From a virus: 34,084 nt of DNA. A program made the position numbers and the translations under genes. This document shows, piece by piece, positions 13,474-20,298 of the stretch; the stretch's first letter is position 1, and each line of letters opens with the position of its first letter. Under the pieces are notes generated by a model. That model was given only the letters and a program-made list of their open reading frames with translations. It had not been told where the DNA came from and did no database searches. The stretch lies in the IMG/VR virus record IMGVR_UViG_3300042922_000343, positions 1 to 34,084 of that record; one strand, 5' to 3'.

Positions 13474-13505
13474 TTGACAGCATGTTTTGAAATAAATTTT
13501 ATAAT
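13474..13505 (+). promoter_or_regulatory. Possible promoter before the phosphoesterase operon
   Basis: TTGACA (13474-13479) and TATAAT (13500-13505) are both perfect consensus boxes, but the 20-bp spacer is longer than normal and the -10 box overlaps a candidate RNA stem. Weakly supported. Confidence 0.3.
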
Positions 13506-13529
13506 CTATCCCAAGAAAGATGGTGAACC

Positions 13530-14852
13530 ATGCAAAAAATACATATTCCTGAAGAAGTCAAACAAAAATGTGTTGAGATGATGGAGGCTGGCAATTCTCC
13601 AATCTACATATATGAGAATTATTATCGTGGTAAATCCAATATGAACTACGATACGTTCAATCGGGCCTTGAGAAAATGGAGAAGCCGGATTAATGGTACG
13701 GAAACGGCAACCGCAAAAAATACCGTCAAGGAGAATATATCCCATGATGGAATTCCTCGCACTAAGTCAGTCGATTATAAAGCCGATGGGTCCGCAACCT
13801 TCGAGGGAATTATTGAACTGATGGAAGGCGATCCGATTACTCCGGATATTATCATGGAGGCACACAACCTGGATAGTGATAAGTGGGATGTAATCTCGCA
13901 TAAAAGTAATTTCTGGCAAGCCCAAAAAAAAGGAGGTAACACACTTCTTCTTTATCAGAGTAAAATTTCCGTGAGACCGAAGAAAGAAGAAATTACATTA
14001 CAGGAACTTCAAAGACATTTTGAGACTTTTTCAAAGGAATATAAACCAGAGTACATAACTCCTAGTCCAAAAATTGAAAGTCAAAAAATGCTCGAGGTAA
14101 ATATCTGTGATCTTCATCTTGCAAAGCTTGGATGGCATAGGGAATGCGGTGAAAATTATGATAGCAAGATAGCCAGAAGCCGATTCATGGAAGTCATTGA
14201 TGGCGAATGCAGACGGCTAGAGAGCATTCCGGTAGAGAAAATATTATTTGTTTGGTGTAACGACTTTTTCAACAGCGATAATATGGCAAGCACTACGACC
14301 GGAGGCACACCACAGAACACGGATGTAAGATGGCAGAAGATGTTTTTAACAGGTGTTGAAATGTTAGTGGAGGCTATTGATAAACTACAGCATTATGCCC
14401 CCGTTGAGACTTTCTATATTGCATCAAATCATTGCCGAACTACTGAATTTTACGCTATTAACTATCTATTTGCATGGTTCAGAGATAACGAGCGTGTAAA
14501 AATAGATATCAATTGCAAGGCAAGATATTACTATCAATATGGCGTTAATCTGATTGGATTTAGTCATAGTTATTATGAGAAGAAAGAAAATCTTCCTGGA
14601 TTAATGAGTGTTGAAGTGCCTGAAATGTGGGTTAATACAACTTATAGGGAATACCATTTAGCACACATTCACTGTGAAGAAGTAAAAGAAAAGAACGGAA
14701 TTATATTCCGATGGCTGCCTAGTGTCACCGGAAGTGATGCATGGCATTATGATAGTGGGTACATCGGAGCTACAAAACGAAGTTATTCGTTCTTATGGGA
14801 CAAGGAACACAAATTGGAAAGTATCAATGTGATACATACGGAGTTGAGTTAA
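13530..14852 (+). CDS. Metallophosphoesterase-like phage protein, 440 aa
   Basis: A calcineurin-like phosphoesterase by its ordered metal-ligand motifs: DLH (about residue 194), ND (about 244, replacing the usual GD), NH (about 300, the GNH motif as SNHC), SHS (about 345) and HIH (about 379). The first 170 residues are a separate, charged domain that begins like a helix-turn-helix (EEVKQKCVEMMEAGNSPIYI) and may bind DNA. Related phage proteins are often annotated as Mre11/SbcD-like nucleases, but the substitution of glycine in two motifs leaves activity uncertain. It opens a run of closely spaced genes leading to TerL. The ribosome binding site before ATG 13530 is weak (AAAGATGGTG). It overlaps the homing endonuclease start by one base. 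Confidence 0.75.
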   Translation: MQKIHIPEEVKQKCVEMMEAGNSPIYIYENYYRGKSNMNYDTFNRALRKWRSRINGTETATAKNTVKENISHDGIPRTKSVDYKADGSATFEGIIELMEGDPITPDIIMEAHNLDSDKWDVISHKSNFWQAQKKGGNTLLLYQSKISVRPKKEEITLQELQRHFETFSKEYKPEYITPSPKIESQKMLEVNICDLHLAKLGWHRECGENYDSKIARSRFMEVIDGECRRLESIPVEKILFVWCNDFFNSDNMASTTTGGTPQNTDVRWQKMFLTGVEMLVEAIDKLQHYAPVETFYIASNHCRTTEFYAINYLFAWFRDNERVKIDINCKARYYYQYGVNLIGFSHSYYEKKENLPGLMSVEVPEMWVNTTYREYHLAHIHCEEVKEKNGIIFRWLPSVTGSDAWHYDSGYIGATKRSYSFLWDKEHKLESINVIHTELS

Positions 14853-15601
14853 TGAGTAAATCAGCGAGACGCTATGCTGTATATATGCATACATTTCCTA
14901 ATGGTAAAAAATATATAGGAATTACTTGCAGAAAACCAGAGTTGAGATGGAGAAACGGAAACGGATATAGTTATAATCAATACCTCAAAAATGCCATCGA
15001 AAAATATGGATGGGATAATGTAGCACATGAAGTATTGATGGACAACCTAACAAGAGAGCAAGCCGAGTCTTGGGAAATTGCATTGATCGCGCAGCACCGG
15101 AGTAATTGCCGAAAATATGGTTACAACATAGCTAACGGAGGCAAAACAGCAGGAATGACTTCGGACGAAACGAGACTGAAGCAGAGTAAAATAAAATTAG
15201 AAAATCCTTCTCAGTTCAGTAATATATGTAAATATTCTCTTGATGGCAAATTCATATGTGAATATAAAAGCGTGGCGATGGCTGCAAGGGATGTTAACGT
15301 ATCCGTTAATAGCATATTTCAAATATTTAGAGGCGGTGCAAAAATTTCAGCCGGTTTTCAATGGAAAATATCAGACGGTTCTTATGATGATATTCCTTGC
15401 TATAATCCAAAACTAAACTACAACTATAAAAAGATGTGCAAGAGGATAGCACAGTATACATTTGATGGTGATCTAGTGGCCGTGTACGATAGTGGAGCCG
15501 AAATGGAGAGAAAAACCGGAATATGCAGAAAACATATACCCGATTGTTGCAACGGTAAAAGAAAATCAGTTGGTGGCTACATTTGGAAATATGCAGCTTA
15601 A
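14852..15601 (+). CDS. GIY-YIG homing endonuclease with two NUMOD1-type repeats
   Basis: Free-standing mobile endonuclease, 249 aa. Start ATG 14852 overlaps the previous stop (TAATG) with GGAG 11 bases upstream; the longer frame from 14795 runs inside the previous gene. The catalytic domain shows the GIY-YIG pair as YAVYMHT and KYIGIT, the conserved arginine in ELRWRNG, and glutamate in WEIALI (residues about 7-110). Two DNA-binding repeats follow: KYSLDGKFICEYKSVAMAAR... (about 137-182) and QYTFDGDLVAVYDSGAEMER... (about 208-248), each ending in a Gly-Gly-Tyr/Phe-x-W(K) turn. Such enzymes cut phage genomes lacking the gene at or near its insertion site and so spread it. Its tidy coupling to the phosphoesterase gene suggests the site lies between that gene and the next. 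Confidence 0.9.
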   Translation: MSKSARRYAVYMHTFPNGKKYIGITCRKPELRWRNGNGYSYNQYLKNAIEKYGWDNVAHEVLMDNLTREQAESWEIALIAQHRSNCRKYGYNIANGGKTAGMTSDETRLKQSKIKLENPSQFSNICKYSLDGKFICEYKSVAMAARDVNVSVNSIFQIFRGGAKISAGFQWKISDGSYDDIPCYNPKLNYNYKKMCKRIAQYTFDGDLVAVYDSGAEMERKTGICRKHIPDCCNGKRKSVGGYIWKYAA

Positions 15602-15646
15602 CCGGATTAAGAGAAACGTGGTACACGATGATTTAGGAGGTAACAC

Positions 15647-15976
15647 ATGAGTCCAGAACAAATTTTATCAACCGAATATTCCACTGAGTTTGATCGTATC
15701 CGTCAGAACATGATGGTTATGTCGTATTATAAGTATGGTCCGATGCAGGAGAACTATAAGCAAGAAAAATGCCTTGATGCAATTGGCAACCTTGAAAAAC
15801 GGCTGCAGAAATATAAAGATACCGGAAACACCGAATTCCTTGCAGATATAGCCAACTTCGCCATGATTGAGTTTATGTATCCGCAGAATCCGAAAGCTTT
15901 CTATAAACCCACTGATAGCGGAGCATGTGAAGTTGTTGGGTTTGGTGTGAATGAAGTTAAGAACTGGGAGGGTTAA
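15647..15976 (+). CDS. Conserved phage protein, 109 aa, unknown
   Basis: Excellent AGGAGG site before ATG 15647. The central part (YYKYGPMQENYKQEKCLDAIGN, then LEKRLQKYKDTGNTEFLADI and FAMIEFMYPQ) has the look of a widespread family of small phage proteins found beside nucleotide-metabolism genes; it resembles the helical MazG-type fold only loosely. No catalytic motif is certain. It is closely packed with the next two genes as one transcription unit. Confidence 0.7.
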   Translation: MSPEQILSTEYSTEFDRIRQNMMVMSYYKYGPMQENYKQEKCLDAIGNLEKRLQKYKDTGNTEFLADIANFAMIEFMYPQNPKAFYKPTDSGACEVVGFGVNEVKNWEG

Positions 15977-15978
15977 GA

Positions 15979-16284
15979 ATGTTAGTTTATACATCGCATC
16001 CATATTCAGGTTTAGAAGAAAATAAGCAAAAAGTTGAAACCATTGTTCGCAAATTGGTCGCTGAACATCCAGAACATACATATATCAGTCCGATTCATGC
16101 ACTCGGGTATTTATATTACGATACTTCTTACGAGAGAGGACTTGAAATGTGCATTGAATTGCTTGGTAAGTGTAATAAGATGTTAGTCTTCGGTGATTGG
16201 AAGAATAGCCGAGGTTGCACAGCTGAGGTTTTATATGCTGAAATGAACATGATACCGTATGAGATTGTGGGTGAAAATCAATGA
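15979..16284 (+). CDS. DUF4406-like protein (nucleoside 2-deoxyribosyltransferase fold)
   Basis: 101 aa. It begins MLVYTSHPYSG and continues to YISPIHALGYLY, then GLEMCIELLGKCNKMLVFGDWKNSRGC...AE, a pattern I know from phage DUF4406 proteins, distant relatives of nucleoside 2-deoxyribosyltransferases; the C-terminal Ser-Arg-Gly-Cys-x-Ala-Glu would place a glutamate in the active site. Members may act on nucleosides or NAD-related compounds, but activity is unproved. Preceded by GGGAGG and overlapping the next gene by four bases (ATGA). Confidence 0.7.
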   Translation: MLVYTSHPYSGLEENKQKVETIVRKLVAEHPEHTYISPIHALGYLYYDTSYERGLEMCIELLGKCNKMLVFGDWKNSRGCTAEVLYAEMNMIPYEIVGENQ

Positions 16285-16700
16285 AAAAATCAGATATTTA
16301 TAAACGCATCCAAAAATATTGCACGACACACTTCCAGAAACTCAATCCAACAGATTTTGTGATTGGTGAAGCTCCGTTCAATCTTAAATGTCACTTAAAT
16401 TCAGTACAAGCCGTCAAGCAAGGTCGTGCCGTTAAAGTATTCGCTTGCTATTGCTTTGATCGTAGCGATAATTCGCAGTGCATCCACTTTATTAACCAAC
16501 TATCTGACGGAAAATATCAGGATAATACTTGGGGATGGATGTATCAATGGAATGATTATTACATAATCAAGGAGATTTCTACGGATGAGCAAGAACATAT
16601 ATGGGATTCTCTGGTGGATACCAGAAATACGATTGTAAATATGTGTAGTACGAAGTTTGAGAGGTTTGTTTTGAGGTTGAAACCGTTGGATTGTATTTAG
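16281..16700 (+). CDS. Phage protein with possible Cys-His-Asp triad, 139 aa
   Basis: Coupled by ATGA overlap to the gene before. The middle of the protein has three motifs in the order and spacing of a papain-like or transglutaminase-like enzyme: KCHLNS (Cys37, His38, Asn40), CIHFIN (His69) and DNTWGW (Asp81). I recall similar CHxN...HFIN...DNTxG patterns in other uncharacterised phage proteins, but cannot name a family. It could be a cysteine hydrolase, deamidase or transferase; equally the residues may be structural. No signal peptide or membrane segment. Confidence 0.65.
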   Translation: MKKSDIYKRIQKYCTTHFQKLNPTDFVIGEAPFNLKCHLNSVQAVKQGRAVKVFACYCFDRSDNSQCIHFINQLSDGKYQDNTWGWMYQWNDYYIIKEISTDEQEHIWDSLVDTRNTIVNMCSTKFERFVLRLKPLDCI

Positions 16701-16713
16701 GGATGGATGAAAT

Positions 16714-16956
16714 ATGAAGCAGATTATTGATGGAAAGATGTACGATACAAAGAAAATGACCAAAATATATAGCAGAGGATGGCTTTATAGAGAAACAATT
16801 TGGAAATCAGATAGTGGAACATATATCATACTTATTGAAAATCCGTTATATGGAGATACAGTTCGAGTAATATCTAAACGAGAGTTAGCAGATTTTTTAG
16901 GGGTTAATGCACCTGAAAAATACATTGAGTTGTTCGGAGAAGCGGAGGAAGGTTGA
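16714..16956 (+). CDS. Hypothetical phage protein, 80 aa
   Basis: ATG 16714 follows a GGGATGG purine stretch; stop overlaps the next start by one base. The product reads as a small antiparallel beta domain (MYDTKKMTKIYSRGWLYRET, then YIILIENPLYGDTVRVISK) with an acidic helical end. No family recognised. Part of the tightly packed run of small genes before TerL. Confidence 0.6.
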   Translation: MKQIIDGKMYDTKKMTKIYSRGWLYRETIWKSDSGTYIILIENPLYGDTVRVISKRELADFLGVNAPEKYIELFGEAEEG

Positions 16957-17222
16957 TGGGTGAAAAATCAGATGCAAAATTAATGTATTCCATTGACGGC
17001 AAGGAATTTAGGGAGATTGGGGATCCGGTAAATATTAGCCATGATATCGGAGGTTTAGATATTGATGATTTTGGCTTACATAGTTCGACCATGAGTGCTA
17101 GTTTCACAATAAACCTATCAAAGAAGCAGTCAAGGCGATTAGTTGAAATACTTATTCCGAGGCAATTCAAAAATAATTGGCGCAAACGTCATGGATTGCC
17201 AATGGTCAGGAGGCACAGATAA
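16956..17222 (+). CDS. Hypothetical phage protein, 88 aa
   Basis: Start ATG 16956 overlaps the preceding TGA (TGATG) and has GGAGGAAGG just upstream. The sequence shows a beta-rich start (KLMYSIDGKEFREIGDP) and a strongly basic end (LIPRQFKNNWRKRHGLPMVR), suggesting nucleic-acid contact. The exact TTGACGGC word at 16993 encodes its Asp-Gly. Family not recognised. Confidence 0.6.
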   Translation: MGEKSDAKLMYSIDGKEFREIGDPVNISHDIGGLDIDDFGLHSSTMSASFTINLSKKQSRRLVEILIPRQFKNNWRKRHGLPMVRRHR

Positions 17223-17417
17223 ATGTATCATGCAGTTTATAAGTGCCGGTTATGCAGCGAAACTACAAGTGATGAGATAATCAATAAAATTACCAAAATC
17301 AACCCGTTATTTGACTGTAGTGAGAACATGGCATTAGGGCTAATAAACAGATTCGCTGAATTTCAAACTACGCATTATTGTCTTGACGGTAGCATTGGCA
17401 TTGCAGACTTCCAATGA
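17223..17417 (+). CDS. Small cysteine-containing phage protein, 64 aa
   Basis: Follows the previous stop without a gap, so probably translated by re-initiation; an AGGAGG site lies 11-16 bases upstream inside the prior gene. It contains KCRLC near the start and THYC near the end, with a conserved-looking centre NPLFDCSENMALGLINRFAE. The cysteine spacing would allow a zinc site but this is unproved. Resembles small conserved phage proteins of unknown role. Confidence 0.6.
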   Translation: MYHAVYKCRLCSETTSDEIINKITKINPLFDCSENMALGLINRFAEFQTTHYCLDGSIGIADFQ

Positions 17418-17438
17418 TTTAAGAAAGTTGGTGCATAA

Positions 17439-17711
17439 ATGACATTATTAGAATTCGCAGAAAAAACCACACCAGCCCCTTTGACGGCATGGCAAGTAAC
17501 CTTTCTCACAATGTATGAACAGGCTGTCAAAGATGGCAAAGAGCTGATTTGTATTCCCGGGCGATGTATCGGCAGGCAGATGATTAAAGACATTGTAAAT
17601 CAGATGCACGAAGTAAGATGCAAAGAATGCGGAAAGTTATTAGGTAAACTTCCACCGGATACACCTTATGAAATTGTTTGCTCAAAATGCAAAACCACAA
17701 ATAAACAATAA
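17439..17711 (+). CDS. Small protein fused to a C-terminal Com-like zinc ribbon, 90 aa
   Basis: Residues 1-55 resemble the start of a packaging ATPase (LTAWQVTFLTMYEQAVKDGK, then CIPGRCIGRQM, a Walker-like basic loop without the GK[ST]). Residues 57-90 are a zinc ribbon of the Mu Com type: C61-x2-C64 (VRCKECGKLLGK) and C81-x2-C84 (IVCSKCKT). In Mu, Com binds mRNA and opens the translation start of the DNA-modification gene mom. An internal ATG (residue 56) would give a Com-only product of 35 aa, but no ribosome binding site precedes it. It lies directly before the hairpin ahead of TerL, so a post-transcriptional role there is conceivable. Confidence 0.7.
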   Translation: MTLLEFAEKTTPAPLTAWQVTFLTMYEQAVKDGKELICIPGRCIGRQMIKDIVNQMHEVRCKECGKLLGKLPPDTPYEIVCSKCKTTNKQ

Positions 17712-17726
17712 GACAGAGAGCCATCG

Positions 17727-17761
17727 AGCACCAGTTCTTAGAAAGGATTGGTGCTATTTTT
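17727..17761 (+). promoter_or_regulatory. Terminator-like hairpin covering the TerL translation start
   Basis: AGCACCA (17727-17733) pairs with TGGTGCT (17749-17755), then ATTTTT runs straight into the TerL ATG at 17762. The only ribosome-binding-like sequence (GAAAGGA, 17741-17747) is in the loop, 14 bases from the ATG. It may be an intrinsic terminator, an attenuator, or a translational control element. Confidence 0.6.
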
Positions 17762-19411
17762 ATGATATCCCAACGAAACCAACAAATATTAGACAAACTC
17801 AAAAAATCCGACTTAACCAATTATGATAACTTATATCTGATTTTCCAGACCGCCAGAAACATTCTCAACGATGATGGTGATGTCGATGAGGCCATGAAGG
17901 TTGCGGAGAATGTGAAGAGGATTAGTCAGCAACTCTCAAGCAGAGGAACAAAATATTTTGAATTATACAACAAGTGTTTACTGTTCCGTGCACCGTATTT
18001 CTTCGATGATTATCTTTTATACATTGAAAAAAACCGTGATTTAAAATCAATGTTCTACCTTCCCAGGAGAAAACAGTTTTTAAGACTTGGAATCATACAA
18101 GCATTGCAGGAACTTGAAACAGGGGATTTGGAATTACTGAGTTTATCACTACCACCCGGCACAGGTAAGACGACTTTGGGAGAGTTTTTCATATCATGGG
18201 TGGTTGGCAGAAGACCAGAGAATTACAACTTATTTGTCAGCCATTCCGGTGATATTACTAGGATGTTCTACGATGCCGTCAATAACATTACATCCAGTGA
18301 TGAATATTTATGGCACGATGTATTTCCATCGGTTCAAAAGGAATCGGAGAACGCGAAGATAGAACAAATAAATTTTGGTAAATTCAAACCATTCAAGAGC
18401 GTTCAGTGTACTTCGGTAGGGTCCAAGAATGCTGGTAAAGTTCGATGTAATGGATATCTGTATTGTGATGACTTAATAGGCGGCATAGAAGAGGCATTAT
18501 CCAAACTTAGACTCGACAAGCTATGGACTACATATGCGGTTGATTTAAGACAGAGAAAGAAAGACGGCTGCAAGGAAATCCATGTTGCAACTAGGTGGTC
18601 AGTCCATGATGTCATTGGGAGACTACAAGTAAAATTTGGTGGTTCTAAAAAAGCAAAATTCATCGCAATCCCTGATGTTGACCCTGATACAAATAAGTCA
18701 AACTTTGATTATGATTATGGCGTTGGATTTACTGAAGAATATTTCCACGACCAAGAAGATACCATGGATGATATTTCGTATAAGTGTCTATATAAGAGTG
18801 AACCACTTGAACGTGAGGGATTATTATACACCGAAGAAGAGATTAGGCGATACCTCGAATTGCCATTACGAGAACCAGATGCAATTATCGGAATATGTGA
18901 TACTAAAAACGAAGGAACAGACTTCATGTTTTTACCGGCTATATATCAATACGGCGAAGATTTTTATTGTGTTGAATGCGTCTGTGATGATACCGCAGAT
19001 TTTGGTATCCAAGAAAAAAATTGTGCTGATATCATTGTTAACCATAACATGCAGCAATGCCAATTTGAATCTAACAATGGTGGTAGTAGGGTGGCATATA
19101 ACGTCAATACGCTTGTTGAGAAGAAACATGGACGATGCAATATCACTTCCAAAGTTACAACCTCGAACAAGGAAACTAAGATCATCGTTAATGCCGATTG
19201 GGTCAAGAAACATGTGTTATTCAAGGATAAATCCATGTATACGGCAAAGAGCCAATATGGAAAGATGATGGGATTTCTGCTTAGTTATTCCGTTAAGGGG
19301 AAAAATCCCACTGACGATATTCCGGACGGTTTTGCTCAGCTTGCATTGTATGTGACTAATCCAACCACCGTCAAAGTAACCGTATCTGATCGTAGCAAAT
19401 TAGGATTTTAA
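17762..19411 (+). CDS. terL: Terminase large subunit
   Basis: ATP-driven motor and nuclease that fills the phage head. 549 aa. Walker A is PPGTGKTT (131-138), Walker B ends YLYCDD (Asp236/Asp237), and a coupling-type motif follows (HVATRWSVHDVIGRL). The RNase H-like nuclease starts at Asp380 (IIGICDTKNEGTDFM) and continues to the C-terminus. Both domains are complete, so the enzyme should be functional. An N-terminal helical extension of about 100 residues precedes the ATPase. Its upstream hairpin and the 7-kb distance from terS are unusual. The next gene follows after 15 bases. Confidence 0.95.
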   Translation: MISQRNQQILDKLKKSDLTNYDNLYLIFQTARNILNDDGDVDEAMKVAENVKRISQQLSSRGTKYFELYNKCLLFRAPYFFDDYLLYIEKNRDLKSMFYLPRRKQFLRLGIIQALQELETGDLELLSLSLPPGTGKTTLGEFFISWVVGRRPENYNLFVSHSGDITRMFYDAVNNITSSDEYLWHDVFPSVQKESENAKIEQINFGKFKPFKSVQCTSVGSKNAGKVRCNGYLYCDDLIGGIEEALSKLRLDKLWTTYAVDLRQRKKDGCKEIHVATRWSVHDVIGRLQVKFGGSKKAKFIAIPDVDPDTNKSNFDYDYGVGFTEEYFHDQEDTMDDISYKCLYKSEPLEREGLLYTEEEIRRYLELPLREPDAIIGICDTKNEGTDFMFLPAIYQYGEDFYCVECVCDDTADFGIQEKNCADIIVNHNMQQCQFESNNGGSRVAYNVNTLVEKKHGRCNITSKVTTSNKETKIIVNADWVKKHVLFKDKSMYTAKSQYGKMMGFLLSYSVKGKNPTDDIPDGFAQLALYVTNPTTVKVTVSDRSKLGF

Positions 19412-19426
19412 GGGAGGGATAAAACC

Positions 19427-19867
19427 ATGACAAAAAAACAACTTGAGCAATATCGATTTATCGAAAAGCGAATTGCTTCAATACAAAAAAAGATTGATAG
19501 ATGTGAGGCTAATCGTCCAGGAGTGATATCTGGAAAGGTTAAGGGATCGTCTGCTCGATTTCCTTATTGTCCAACATTTCAGACGGTATCCGCACCTGAA
19601 GGTCATGAAAATTACAAGAAGTGGTCTGAACGATTACAAAATCACTATCAGGAATTGAAATATGCAAAACAATCATTGGAAATGACATGGCTGGAAATCG
19701 ATGAATTTATAGAATCAATCCCCGATGAGAGTACTAAGCTAATTTTTACATATTCATTCATTGAAGGGATGGATCAGCAAAAAATTGCTGATAAATTAGG
19801 TTTTGAACAAAGTACTATTTCCAAACGAATATCACAATATCTTGAACACTCAAATGACGGGAATTAG
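19427..19867 (+). CDS. Sigma-region-4-like phage regulator (DUF1492/ArpU type), 146 aa
   Basis: Strong GGGAGGG site before ATG 19427. The N-terminal half is a helical coiled region with a conserved-looking loop (EANRPGVISGKVKGSSARFP); the C-terminal part (DESTKLIFTYSFIEGMDQQK, then IADKLGFEQSTISKRISQYL) is a helix-turn-helix like region 4 of sigma factors, as in DUF1492 and ArpU/RinA late regulators of Firmicute phages. It probably binds DNA or RNA polymerase and could turn on late genes. Such proteins usually lie just before the terminase; here the gene is between TerL and portal. Confidence 0.75.
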   Translation: MTKKQLEQYRFIEKRIASIQKKIDRCEANRPGVISGKVKGSSARFPYCPTFQTVSAPEGHENYKKWSERLQNHYQELKYAKQSLEMTWLEIDEFIESIPDESTKLIFTYSFIEGMDQQKIADKLGFEQSTISKRISQYLEHSNDGN

Positions 19868-19905
19868 GTGTGTTATGAAGTTTCATACCATTCATATTCC
19901 AGTGT

Positions 19906-19913
19906 GATATAAT
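19906..19913 (+). promoter_or_regulatory. Extended -10 promoter
   Basis: TATAAT (19908-19913) with the TG of an extended -10 two bases upstream (TGA-TATAAT); the -35 region is poor. Lies in the gap after the regulator gene and would start transcription near 19920. Confidence 0.5.
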
Positions 19914-19917
19914 GAAG

Positions 19918-20010
19918 ACGATAAAATTTATCAAAAAACGAACAAGCCCCTCACTTATCCTCCCATTAATAGACCGCTTACGATCCCCCTCAATCGTAGG
20001 CGGTCATTTT
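19918..20010 (+). ncRNA. Candidate small RNA ending in a strong terminator
   Basis: Between the extended -10 promoter and a two-part terminator stem (GACCGC 19972-19977 with GCGGTC 20000-20005; ACGAT 19980-19984 with ATCGT 19993-19997; then ATTTTATT) lies a roughly 90-nt stretch with no gene. It contains two unpaired C-rich strings, CCCCTC and CCTCCC, that could base-pair with ribosome binding sites. Alternatively it is only the terminator of the regulator gene. Confidence 0.45.
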
Positions 20011-20058
20011 ATTATGCCGTAGAGGATGATTTAATATACATAAAGGTCAGGTGATTTT

Positions 20059-20253
20059 ATGGCAGCGTATTATGATTTTCATTGCCAGAAATGCAATCGG
20101 CTCCTTGGAAAAGTAAAAGGTGATTCCGAAATCACTTGTCCGAGTTGTGGAGGCATTAATAAATTAGTATTTAGAACAAAGGATATCTCTTATATATCCA
20201 GATTACGCAAACAATCCGAACGAACATCGTCAAGCGGAAAGGTATTCCATTGA
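20059..20253 (+). CDS. Com-like zinc-ribbon protein, 64 aa
   Basis: Four cysteines as C9-x2-C12 and C27-x2-C30 (HCQKCNRLLGKVKG, then TCPSCGGINK), matching the spacing and the CxxCxxLLxK signature of phage Mu Com, followed by a basic, Ser-rich tail (SRLRKQSERTSSSG). Com proteins are mRNA-binding translational activators. Ribosome binding site AGGTGA precedes ATG 20059. It is the second Com-like gene bracketing TerL (the other is the fusion at 17439), so a shared role in late-gene translation is possible but inferred. Confidence 0.75.
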   Translation: MAAYYDFHCQKCNRLLGKVKGDSEITCPSCGGINKLVFRTKDISYISRLRKQSERTSSSGKVFH

Positions 20254-20298
20254 CGGTGTTTTTTGTTTTTATAAATTTCCTTAAGGCGGTGAATGCAC

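Larger units (their letters stand above)
12797..13505 (+). ncRNA. Large structured phage RNA region (ROOL/GOLLD-like candidate)
   Basis: About 700 nt without a plausible gene but dense in helices. Part A: outer ATAT/ATAT plus CCCC/GGGG (12798-12805 with 12881-12892), inside it GTGA-ACGG-TCAC and ATC-GGCT-GAT. Then the tRNA-like element (12896-13003). Part B: T-arm-like hairpins 13037-13053 and 13079-13095; GTACCG 13255-13260 with CGGTAC 13280-13285, crossed by AGACC 13247-13251 with GGTCT 13272-13276 (pseudoknot); perfect 16-nt palindrome 13305-13320; GCAAC 13332 with GTTGC 13388, enclosing CATAC 13356 with GTATG 13381 and GTC-GAAA-GAC 13371-13380; TGCGC 13390 with GCGCA 13449; GGGTG-N7-CACCC 13430-13446; and a 10-bp closing pair TATAAAATTT 13155 with AAATTTTATA 13494. 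Ends and promoter are uncertain. Confidence 0.7.

Noticed and set aside
13155-13505. Phage tmRNA
   Set aside because: The size is right but there is no tag reading frame and no alanine-type acceptor end.
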